Shown: piece by piece, positions 14,061 to 21,002 of the stretch
Numbering within the stretch: position 1 is the stretch's first letter
How the letters are laid out: each line of letters opens with the position of its first letter
From: Ilumatobacteraceae bacterium
GTDB taxonomy: Bacteria > Actinomycetota > Acidimicrobiia > Acidimicrobiales > Ilumatobacteraceae
Direction of reading: 5' to 3'
Assembly (NCBI GenBank): GCA_025464045.1
Contig: JAODBQ010000216.1
Location: forward strand, 1-25,832
DNA length: 25,832 nucleotides
Position numbers and translations under genes: made by a program
The notes under the pieces: generated by a model
Seen by the model: the letters and a program-made list of their open reading frames with translations, nothing else
What the model was told of the DNA's origin: nothing
Database searches by the model: none

Positions 14061-15337
14061 CCGTGCACCTCCGTGACTGCTGCGGCGCGCAGCGCGGCGC
14101 GCCCGGCCCCGACGAGGATCGTGTCGTCCTGCGGGCTGTGCACCGGACCGTGGAGCACGTTGCGCAGGTGGCGCTCCAGCGGGCTCGTGCGCAGCAGCCC
14201 TGGGTTGCCGATCAAGCGGACGCCGGTGAGCACGGCGTCGACGGCACCGTTCGTCACCTCGTACTTGACGAGCTGCGCGTGCGCGGCCGGCTCCGCTGCG
14301 CCGGGCGCCGCGTCGATCTCCTGCGCGCTGGACATCAGCAGCCGGTCGCCGGTGGCGACGATCGCCTCGATCCGCCCGAACGCCTCCTGGAACCGTGGCA
14401 ACGAGGCCAGCGGCGCACCGAGGTTGGTGGGCGTGCGCTCGTTGAGGTAGCGCACCAGCCAGTCCCGCGCCGCCCGCGCAACGCCTTGGTACACCGCGCT
14501 GATCAGGATCGCGTTCGTCGCCTGCACGACCGGGTCGACCGCACCGGGACCGCTGCTCGCCGGCGCCAACGCCACCGCGTGGTCGAGCGGGATCTCCACG
14601 CCGTCGAAGATCACATCGTCGCTGCGCGTGGCACGCATGCCGAGCGAATCCCACGTACGTTCGACACGGTGGTTCGAGCACTCGGCATCGACCACGAACG
14701 TGCCGACGAGCGGATCGTCGTCGTCTGTCCTCGCCCAGACGAGCAACCAGCGCAGCATCGGGATGCCGGTGCTGTAGATCTTGCGGCCGCTCAGCCGCCA
14801 CCCGGCGCCGTTCGGCAGTCGGCTCGCCACCGCCGCCGGCAGGCCGCCCCGTCCGGGTGTCCCCAGGTCGCGCTCGACGCGCAGCGCGTTGACCAGCGCC
14901 ACGCCGTCGATCGAGCTCTGCCGGACGCGCCGCAGGAGGTCAGCCGGCCACGCGGCACCCGCTGGTCCGTCAGGAGCAGCGGCAGGGTTGGCATCGGGGT
15001 TCATGTTGTGGTGGAAGCCGAGGTGCTGGGACAGCACGAGCGCCACGGAGGGGTCGGCCCAACCGACCGCGCGCACGGCTTGCGCTGCATCGGCGAGCAC
15101 CCCACCACCACCGCCCACGTCGGCGGGAACCGTGAGACTCAACACCCGCTCGCGAGACAACGCGTCGAACGCCTCGAAGGGGAACGACCCGTCCGCGTCG
15201 TGCCCCGCGGCACGTGCGGCGATCCCGTCGAGCACCTCGCGCAGCCCGTCGCCCGACGAAGGTTCGCCGTCCGCAGTGCGCGCCGATCTGCTCGGGCGCG
15301 GCGCCGAATCCCGACTCACGCAGTCATGTTTCCACAC
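14057..15337 (-). CDS. acyl-CoA dehydrogenase-fold flavoprotein, DszC/SfnB-like
   Basis: 426 aa with the three-part acyl-CoA dehydrogenase fold (mixed N-terminal helices, central beta domain near 145-250, C-terminal helical bundle). The C-terminal active-site stretch reads RNVLHGPVHSPQDD (392-405) and has no Glu where dehydrogenases carry their base; instead it has histidines, and the N-terminal half has HLGFHHN (105-111). Both features recall flavin monooxygenases of this fold such as DszC. A role in oxygenating a sulfur or nitrogen compound together with the coupled LLM protein is therefore more likely than fatty acid oxidation. The start is uncertain: GTG 15337 is the longest, GTG 15319 would remove six residues, and neither has a good ribosome-binding site. 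Confidence 0.82.
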   Translation of the reverse strand: MWKHDCVSRDSAPRPSRSARTADGEPSSGDGLREVLDGIAARAAGHDADGSFPFEAFDALSRERVLSLTVPADVGGGGGVLADAAQAVRAVGWADPSVALVLSQHLGFHHNMNPDANPAAAPDGPAGAAWPADLLRRVRQSSIDGVALVNALRVERDLGTPGRGGLPAAVASRLPNGAGWRLSGRKIYSTGIPMLRWLLVWARTDDDDPLVGTFVVDAECSNHRVERTWDSLGMRATRSDDVIFDGVEIPLDHAVALAPASSGPGAVDPVVQATNAILISAVYQGVARAARDWLVRYLNERTPTNLGAPLASLPRFQEAFGRIEAIVATGDRLLMSSAQEIDAAPGAAEPAAHAQLVKYEVTNGAVDAVLTGVRLIGNPGLLRTSPLERHLRNVLHGPVHSPQDDTILVGAGRAALRAAAVTEVHG

Positions 15338-15394
15338 CTGGAGTGCGCCGCGCTGGCCGGGGCGATGCGGTCAGGCACAGCGGGAGCCGCGACC

Positions 15395-16147
15395 TCAGCG
15401 GCGCCGACGCCACTGCCCGAGCTGCGTCGGCAGCACCGCGGCGGCGCCCCCGGCGAGGAGCAGCAGCAGGATCGCCAGTGCGAGCGCCCAGACCGCGCCG
15501 CCGTGGATGTCGATCGCGGCGCCGGCGAGCGCGCCGATCAGCATCGCCCCCAACGCGGCACCGCGGCGGGTCATCGTCGCACGCGACTGCTTCCTCAGCC
15601 CGTCGACGGCGAGCCCGGTGAACGTGAGCGTCAGCACGGTCGAGGTCAGGTCGGGCACCGCGAGCTGCCGGGCCGCGGCGTTCTGGATGCCCATGGCCAA
15701 CGCGAGCAGGGTGAGGATGAGCGTCCGGCCGATGCCGGTGAACGGTTCCTCGCCGATCGCCGCGACCACCAGCGCCACGACGACGAGCGCGATCTCGGCG
15801 ACGATCGCGATGCGGATGAGCACGAGACGATCGATGATCGTGCGACGCAGCAGCACCCCGATGCCGAATGCCCCGGCGAAGAACGCCACCAGCGCCGTCA
15901 GCGACGCAGCCAGGGAGAAGCCGGCCGCACCGACGAGCGCGAAGCCGAGGAACGCGACGTTGCCGGTCATGTTGGCGACGAACACGTGCCCGAGGGAGAG
16001 GATGCTCACCGCGTCGATCACCCCGGTGGTGAGCGTCAGCACGACGAGGACGGCCGGCAGCGGACCGTGGTCGGCGTCGTCCACGAACCGCTGCAGGCGA
16101 GGCACCGAGCGCAGCGACCGACTGATCGCTTCGACTCGTTCGTGCAT
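15395..16147 (-). CDS. YoaK/DUF1275 family membrane protein
   Basis: 250-aa integral membrane protein with about six hydrophobic segments (about 31-51, 57-76, 82-101, 110-131, 140-156 and 198-240). Family landmarks are TGVIDAVSILSLGHVFVANMTGN (41-63) and MGIQNAAARQL (152-162) followed by TSTVLTLTFTGL. DUF1275 proteins are widespread; transport has been suggested but no substrate is established. The C-terminus ends in WRRRR, expected to be cytoplasmic. The ATG at 16147 has no Shine-Dalgarno and is preceded by TAAGTT with 6 nt between, so the message is probably leaderless. It lies 57 bp upstream of the flavin pair on the same strand, and read-through into that pair is possible. Confidence 0.9.
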   Translation of the reverse strand: MHERVEAISRSLRSVPRLQRFVDDADHGPLPAVLVVLTLTTGVIDAVSILSLGHVFVANMTGNVAFLGFALVGAAGFSLAASLTALVAFFAGAFGIGVLLRRTIIDRLVLIRIAIVAEIALVVVALVVAAIGEEPFTGIGRTLILTLLALAMGIQNAAARQLAVPDLTSTVLTLTFTGLAVDGLRKQSRATMTRRGAALGAMLIGALAGAAIDIHGGAVWALALAILLLLLAGGAAAVLPTQLGQWRRRR

Positions 16148-16153
16148 GCCGCC

Positions 16154-16159
16154 AACTTA
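16154..16159 (-). promoter_or_regulatory. -10 box (TAAGTT) 6 nt before the start: leaderless promoter
   Basis: On the minus strand TAAGTT (TANNNT) is followed by GGCGGC and then the ATG of the DUF1275 gene, so transcription would start on the start codon. The gene has no Shine-Dalgarno. A -35 is not evident. Confidence 0.55.
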
Positions 16160-16227
16160 GGAGGTTCGGCCACTCGCAGGCGATGAGACGCCACTGCGGC
16201 GCGGGCCTGCACCCGTCGCGTGCCGGT

Positions 16228-16272
16228 CCGGTCACCGTCCGACCGAGCATCGCTCGGTCGGACGATGACCGG
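16228..16272. terminator. 21-bp hairpin downstream of the secreted-protein gene
   Basis: Arms 16228-16248 and 16252-16272 are complementary at 20 of 21 positions with a 3-nt loop (ATC); the inner 13 bp are perfect. It lies 17 nt past the stop of the minus-strand secreted protein and separates it from the DUF1275 gene. No T-run. Best read as a factor-independent terminator of the high-GC type; a protein-binding palindrome is an alternative. Confidence 0.7.
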
Positions 16273-16289
16273 TCGGCTCTGGAATGCGG

Positions 16290-16937
16290 TCAGGGCGCCG
16301 AGGTCGGCGGCTGGAGGGGGAGCACCATGGTGCTCGGTTGCAGCGCCGCGCACTCCTCCGCGGTGCCGGGCCGAGCGTCCTTGCTGTCGAGCACGATCGC
16401 CGGCACGCCCGTGAGGTCGGGGGGCAACGAACCGTCAGCGGCCGGGGAGCCCGCGGTCTGCGTCGCCGGCCCGTCGGATCGGTCGGCCGGGGAGGCGCTG
16501 ACGGCCTGGCCGACGGCGTACGTCGTCGCACCGCTCTGGTCCGTGCGGCTCACCGGGGTGCCCTCACCGACCGCGCCACCGACCGCCGGGTCACCGACCG
16601 TCGAGCCGTCCTCGGCCGTCCCACTCACCAGCTGCGGTCCATCGCCGTCGGCTCGCACGATCAGGTTCGGACCACCATCGGGCGGCACCGCGACGGCGCC
16701 TGTCAGCGCCGCGCCGCCGCTGCCGGGCACACCGGCCGGTGACGGCAGGTCCACACCGTCGTAGGTGCACTGGATCGCGCTGTCGGCACCAGCCTGCATC
16801 GAGACGACCGTGATCGTCCCCTTCGTCGGCGTGGTGCTGGCCGCCATGGCGTGGGAGGTGACCAGCGCGCCACCGACGACGGCCGATCCGGCCAACGTCA
16901 GCGCTCCGATCGCGGTGAGCTTCCTTCGTGTTCGCAT
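16290..16937 (-). CDS. secreted protein of unknown function
   Basis: 215 aa. Residues 1-32 form a clear Sec signal peptide (MRTRRK, a hydrophobic core, then SHAMA before ASTTP). The mature part begins with TKGTITVVSMQAG, has only two cysteines (C57 and C196), which could pair, and a long Gly/Ala/Pro/Ser-rich middle (about 65-175) that is probably disordered. No domain recognised. It diverges from the response regulator/kinase pair across 159 bp, a common arrangement for a target or partner of the two-component system, which is inference only. The start is placed at ATG 16937 because the signal peptide begins there; AAGGAC upstream is a weak ribosome-binding site. It is followed by a strong hairpin. 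Confidence 0.8.
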   Translation of the reverse strand: MRTRRKLTAIGALTLAGSAVVGGALVTSHAMAASTTPTKGTITVVSMQAGADSAIQCTYDGVDLPSPAGVPGSGGAALTGAVAVPPDGGPNLIVRADGDGPQLVSGTAEDGSTVGDPAVGGAVGEGTPVSRTDQSGATTYAVGQAVSASPADRSDGPATQTAGSPAADGSLPPDLTGVPAIVLDSKDARPGTAEECAALQPSTMVLPLQPPTSAP

Positions 16938-17083
16938 GCTCGATGTCCTTCGTGTTCGGGGCGCCGCGGTTCCGGCGCTCCTCGCACCATGCGCCACCCG
17001 TTGCTGAAGGGAACCACGTACGACACTGAGCACGGACTGAACGTGGCCCTCCGCGCCGCAGCCATCAGCGGATGCGGCGTCGC

Positions 17084-17089
17084 TACCGT
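17084..17089 (+). promoter_or_regulatory. -10 box (TACCGT) 7 nt before the start: leaderless promoter
   Basis: TACCGT matches TANNNT and is followed by 7 nt and the ATG of the response regulator at 17097. No Shine-Dalgarno is present, in agreement with a leaderless operon mRNA. Confidence 0.5.
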
Positions 17090-17096
17090 GTCGCCG

Positions 17097-17756
17097 ATGC
17101 GGGTCCTGGTGGTCGAAGACGACGACGCGATCCGCAGCGTCCTGCAGCGTGGCCTTCAGGCCGAGGGCTTCGACGTCGACGTCTCGGCGGACGGTCCGTC
17201 CGGGCTGTGGAAGGCGCTCGAGGGCGGGCACGCGGCGATCGTGCTGGACCTGCTGCTGCCCGGTCTCAGCGGCTACCGGGTCTGCGAACGACTGCGCGCC
17301 GAGGGCGTGGCCACGCCGATCCTCGTCCTCACGGCGAAATCCGGCGAGTACGACCAGATCGATCTGCTCGACGCCGGAGCCGACGATTTCCTCACCAAGC
17401 CGGCGAGCATCGCCCTGATCAGCGCGCGCCTGCGTGCGCTGATCCGGCGCAGTGCGACACTGTCGACGAACCTGATCGAGCGCGGCGCACTGCGCTACGA
17501 CCTGGCGATCCGGCGGTGCACGGTGGGCGCGACAGACGTGACGCTGACCAACCGCGAGGACCAGCTGCTGCGACACCTGCTGCTGGCCAACGGCGGGTGC
17601 GTGTCGCGCCAGGAGCTGCTCGACGACGTCTGGGGCGCCGAGTCCGGGACCGACGCGTCGATCGTCGACATCTACCTGCGCAAGCTGCGCGACAAGCTCG
17701 ACCCGGTCGAGGTCGAGAACGTGCGCGGCCTCGGCTACCGCATCACCGCGAGATGA
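17097..17756 (+). CDS. OmpR/PhoB family response regulator
   Basis: 219 aa. Receiver domain 1-118 with acidic pocket D8/D9, phospho-acceptor D51 (VLDLLLPG), switch T79 and K101 (LTKPAS). Winged-helix DNA-binding domain about 125-217 (LTNREDQLLRHLL, then SIVDIYLRKLRDKL and RGLGYRI). All residues needed for phosphorylation are present. The ATG at 17097 is chosen because MRVLVVEDD is the normal beginning of the family; an in-frame GTG at 17088 would add three residues. It overlaps the histidine kinase start by ATGA and is therefore co-translated with it. It probably controls its own operon and perhaps the divergent secreted protein gene; the signal is not evident. Confidence 0.95.
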   Translation: MRVLVVEDDDAIRSVLQRGLQAEGFDVDVSADGPSGLWKALEGGHAAIVLDLLLPGLSGYRVCERLRAEGVATPILVLTAKSGEYDQIDLLDAGADDFLTKPASIALISARLRALIRRSATLSTNLIERGALRYDLAIRRCTVGATDVTLTNREDQLLRHLLLANGGCVSRQELLDDVWGAESGTDASIVDIYLRKLRDKLDPVEVENVRGLGYRITAR

Positions 17757-19051
17757 CCGTCGAGCGCGAGTCGACCGTCGAGCGCAGCGGCCGTCGCCGA
17801 CACGCCCGCCCGAAGCCGCTCTCGGGGGTGCGCGGCCGGGTCGTGCTCACCGTCCTCGTCGTGACGGCGTGCCTGTACTCGCTGCTCGGCAGCATCGGCT
17901 TCCTGTACATCGCCAACAGCGGTCGCGACGCGATCCGCGAGCGGGTCCACCAGGTGCTCGATCAGCTCGAGGTCAGGCTGCGCGGCGGTTCGCCGACCGT
18001 CAGCATCGTCACCCCGGACGGTGTCGAAGCGATCGCCACCGGACCGACGACGCCGGTGTTCGTGCCCTCCGACGACATCCGTTCCACCCGGACGATCACG
18101 ATCGGGTCGCAGTCGTACCGGCTCGTCGGCCACGCGTCGCAGGCGCCGTTGTCGGACAGCCTGCACTCGCTGTACCGGGGACTGTGGATCGGCGTGCCGC
18201 TCGGCGTCGTGCTGACCGCCGCCATCGCCGGGCTGGCGACGCGGCGGGCCCTGCGGCCGGTGTCGGAGATCACCGAGCTCGCGGCGACCATCGACGCACG
18301 CGACGTGTCGACGCGGGTGCCGGTACCGCACACCGACGACGAGATCGAACACCTCGCGCGGACGGTGAACGAGATGCTCGACCGGATCGCGGTCGGCCGT
18401 CGGGCGCAGCGTCAGTTCACGTCCGACGCAGCCCACGAGCTGCGCACGCCGTTGATGGCGCTGCAGGGCGAGCTGGAGCTGGCGAACGGCGATCCGAGCC
18501 AGCCCGACGCCGGCCTCCTCCGCCGGCTGGGCGAGCTCGGCAACCGGCTCGCGCTGCGGGTGGACGACCTCGTGCTGCTGTCCACGCTCGACGAGCAACC
18601 ACCGCTCGACCGTCGCGCCACGGACCTGCTCGCGATCGTGCAGACGGAGTCGGCGACGATGCCGAGCGGCGACAACGCGCCGACGATCACGATCGACGGC
18701 AACGTCACGGTTGCCGTGGTCGACGAGCGACTCGTCGCCCGCGCCGTGCGCAACCTCCTGGCCAACGCCTGCCGCCACGCCACGACTGCGGTCCACGTCG
18801 CGGTGGGCGCAGTCGACGGGCTGGCGCGGATCACGGTCGACGACGACGGGCCGGGCGTCGATGCCGCCGACCGCGAGGTCGTGTTGCGACGGTTCGGTCG
18901 TCTCGACGAGGCGCGCCACACCGACTCCGGCGGTGCCGGCCTCGGACTGGCGATCGTCGCGTCGGTCGCCCACGCCCACGGCGGTGATGTCGCGGTGACC
19001 GACGGCCCGGCCGGTGGCGCCCGGTTCGTGCTGTCCCTGCCCAGCCCCTGA
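17753..19051 (+). CDS. membrane sensor histidine kinase (HAMP-containing)
   Basis: 432 aa. Cytoplasmic basic N-terminus, TM1 about 31-54, an extracytoplasmic sensor loop of about 90 residues (55-143), TM2 about 144-164, HAMP about 165-215, dimerisation domain with phospho-acceptor H228 (DAAHELRTP), and an ATPase domain with N box (RAVRNLLANACRHA, 331-344), G1 (DDDGPGVD) and G2 (GGAGLGLAIV, 393-402). Complete and probably active. It autophosphorylates and passes phosphate to D51 of the regulator encoded just before it (ATGA overlap). The sensor loop resembles no ligand-binding domain I can name. After the stop there are 183 bp to the aldehyde dehydrogenase gene. Confidence 0.95.
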   Translation: MTVERESTVERSGRRRHARPKPLSGVRGRVVLTVLVVTACLYSLLGSIGFLYIANSGRDAIRERVHQVLDQLEVRLRGGSPTVSIVTPDGVEAIATGPTTPVFVPSDDIRSTRTITIGSQSYRLVGHASQAPLSDSLHSLYRGLWIGVPLGVVLTAAIAGLATRRALRPVSEITELAATIDARDVSTRVPVPHTDDEIEHLARTVNEMLDRIAVGRRAQRQFTSDAAHELRTPLMALQGELELANGDPSQPDAGLLRRLGELGNRLALRVDDLVLLSTLDEQPPLDRRATDLLAIVQTESATMPSGDNAPTITIDGNVTVAVVDERLVARAVRNLLANACRHATTAVHVAVGAVDGLARITVDDDGPGVDAADREVVLRRFGRLDEARHTDSGGAGLGLAIVASVAHAHGGDVAVTDGPAGGARFVLSLPSP

Positions 19052-19155
19052 CCGGATGAGCTGCCGCGTCAACGACTGACGCTGTGCTGCCGGCTCGATG
19101 GCGCAGCCTGCAACTTCGTCGCGCGCACGCCTGGCGAACGGCGCGACGACGCACG

Positions 19156-19161
19156 TAGCCT
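19156..19161 (+). promoter_or_regulatory. possible -10 box (TAGCCT) for the aldehyde dehydrogenase
   Basis: TAGCCT fits TANNNT about 73 nt upstream of the ATG at 19235, which has its own GGGGAG ribosome-binding site. No good -35; moderate to low support. Confidence 0.3.
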
Positions 19162-19234
19162 GCACCACGGCGCCACCGCAGGACGGTCGGCGCATTGCAG
19201 TCGTCGACCACAGCATCGAACCGGGGAGACATCC

Positions 19235-20665
19235 ATGGACCACGCCAGGCAGTTCTACATCAACGGGGAATGGGTCGCGCCGATCTCCAGCGAGACGCTC
19301 GAGGTCATCAACCCGGCCACCGAGGAAGTGATCGAGTCGATCGCGATGGGTGGCATCGCGGACGTCGACGCGGCCGTCGCCGCCGCCAAGGCGGCGTTCG
19401 AGACGTTCTCGGCGACGAGCCGCGAGGAGCGCGTCGCCCTGCTGGACCGGATCGTCGAGGTGTACAAGACGCGCATGGCCGAGATGGGCCAGATCATCAG
19501 CCAGGAGATGGGCGCACCGTTGTGGATGGCCCAGCGCGCCCAGGCGGGCGCCGGCATCGGTCACTTCACGACTGCGCGCAAGGTGCTCTCCGAGTTCCAG
19601 TTCGAGAAGGAGATGGGCACCACGCTGATCAGCCGTGAGCCGATCGGCGTGTGCGCGCTGATCACCCCGTGGAACTGGCCGATCAACCAGATCGCCTGCA
19701 AGGTCGCTCCAGCGCTCGCCGCCGGCTGCACGATGGTGCTCAAGCCGTCCGAGGTCGCACCGCTGAACGCGATCCTGTTCGCGGAGATCCTCGAGGAGGC
19801 CGGCGTCCCGGCCGGCGTGTTCAACCTCGTCAACGGCGACGGCCCGACCGTCGGCACCGCGCTGTCGTCGCACCCCGACGTGGACATGGTCTCGTTCACC
19901 GGCTCGACGCGTGCAGGCATCGAGGTGGCGCGCAACGCGGCTCCGACGGTGAAGCGGGTGTCGCAGGAGCTCGGCGGCAAGTCCGCCAACATCATCCTCG
20001 ACGACGCCGACTTCGAGAAGTCGATCGCCCGCGACATGGCCTCGATGTGCAACAACTCCGGTCAGTCGTGCAACGCGCCGACGCGGATGCTCGTGCCGGC
20101 GGCACGCATGGACGAGGCGGCGGCGATCGCCGCCGCGGCGGCGAAGAACGTCGTCGTCGGCAATCCGAATGACGAGACCAGCAAGATCGGTCCGGTCGTG
20201 TCCGGCGTCCAGTACGACCGCATCCAGTCGCTGATCGAGAAGGGCATCGGGGAGGGCGCCAAGCTCGAGGTCGGCGGCCCGGGCAAGCCCGAGGGGCTGG
20301 AGACCGGGTACTTCGTCAAGCCCACCGTGTTCTCGCACGTGTCCAACGACATGACGATCGCCCGCGAGGAGGTCTTCGGACCGGTGCTCGTGATGATCGG
20401 CTACGAGGACGACGACGATGCCGTCCGCATCGCCAACGACACCAGCTACGGCCTGTCCGGGTACATCTCCGGCACCGGGGATCGCGCCCGCGCGATGGCG
20501 CGCAAGATCCGCAGCGGCAACGTCCACCTCAACGGCGCGCCCGGGGACCTCAACGCCCCGTTCGGTGGCTACAAGCAGTCCGGCAACGGCCGCGAGTGGG
20601 GCGAGTTCGGCATGGAGGAGTTCCTCGAGACGAAGGCGATCCTCGGCTACAGCGCGAGGGCCTGA
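19235..20665 (+). CDS. NAD(P)+-dependent aldehyde dehydrogenase
   Basis: 476 aa, full length for the ALDH superfamily. Oxidises an aldehyde to the carboxylic acid through a thiohemiacetal on the catalytic Cys. Seen: N147 (TPWNWP), K170 (LKPSE, cofactor site), E245 (QELGGKSAN), C279 (NNSGQSCNAPTR) and EEVFGPV near 380. All catalytic residues are present. It resembles the broad-substrate class often annotated as succinate-semialdehyde, betaine or generic aldehyde dehydrogenase; the substrate cannot be decided. The ATG at 19235 follows GGGGAG. It is flanked by the two-component system upstream and a convergent epimerase gene downstream, and appears monocistronic. Confidence 0.95.
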   Translation: MDHARQFYINGEWVAPISSETLEVINPATEEVIESIAMGGIADVDAAVAAAKAAFETFSATSREERVALLDRIVEVYKTRMAEMGQIISQEMGAPLWMAQRAQAGAGIGHFTTARKVLSEFQFEKEMGTTLISREPIGVCALITPWNWPINQIACKVAPALAAGCTMVLKPSEVAPLNAILFAEILEEAGVPAGVFNLVNGDGPTVGTALSSHPDVDMVSFTGSTRAGIEVARNAAPTVKRVSQELGGKSANIILDDADFEKSIARDMASMCNNSGQSCNAPTRMLVPAARMDEAAAIAAAAAKNVVVGNPNDETSKIGPVVSGVQYDRIQSLIEKGIGEGAKLEVGGPGKPEGLETGYFVKPTVFSHVSNDMTIAREEVFGPVLVMIGYEDDDDAVRIANDTSYGLSGYISGTGDRARAMARKIRSGNVHLNGAPGDLNAPFGGYKQSGNGREWGEFGMEEFLETKAILGYSARA

Positions 20666-20757
20666 ACCGCGGCTGGCCTCCGGCCCGTGCATACAGCAGC
20701 AAGTAGCACCGCGCACGAGGTCCTGTGGCTGAACGATCCGGATCTGATCGCCAAGAC

Positions 20758-20779
20758 CTGTCGCGAGGACGCGCGACGG
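20758..20779. terminator. weak hairpin between ALDH and epimerase genes
   Basis: CTGTCGCG (20758-20765) pairs with CGCGACGG (20772-20779) over 8 bp with one wobble and a 6-nt loop, in the 130-bp convergent gap. It could end either transcript; support is modest. Confidence 0.3.
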
Positions 20780-20795
20780 TCGGCACGAGCGGTGA

Positions 20796-21002
20796 TCAGG
20801 CCGGTTCGTTCGGTTCGACGGGATCGCCGCGCTCGGGGTCGAGCACGTACAGACCGGGCGCGTCCGGATCGTCCCCGGTGGGACTCGGGGGCGTCGGATG
20901 CTCGGTCCTCGGCGGTTCGGCTCGCGGTTGCGGCTGCTCGCCGTTGGCGACGTCCGCCGCGGCCATCGACGACGGTTCGGATGTTGCTCGTTCGCCGCTC
21001 AT
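20796..21002 (-). CDS. possible nested 68-aa protein from an internal start in the epimerase tail
   Basis: ATG at 21002 lies in the epimerase frame and is preceded by GAGGAGGG (21016-21009) with a 6-nt spacer, a stronger ribosome-binding site than most genes here have. It would give a free 68-residue acidic, Pro-rich, disordered protein (MSGERATSEPSS...VEPNEPA) identical to the epimerase tail. Either the tail is also made separately, or two once-separate genes have become joined by loss of a stop. The choice cannot be made from sequence alone. Confidence 0.4.
   Translation of the reverse strand: MSGERATSEPSSMAAADVANGEQPQPRAEPPRTEHPTPPSPTGDDPDAPGLYVLDPERGDPVEPNEPA

Noticed and set aside
17735..20716. 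Antisense open frame of 993 codons opposite kinase and ALDH
   Set aside because: Spans two well-supported genes and the gap between them; composition is that of a shadow frame.
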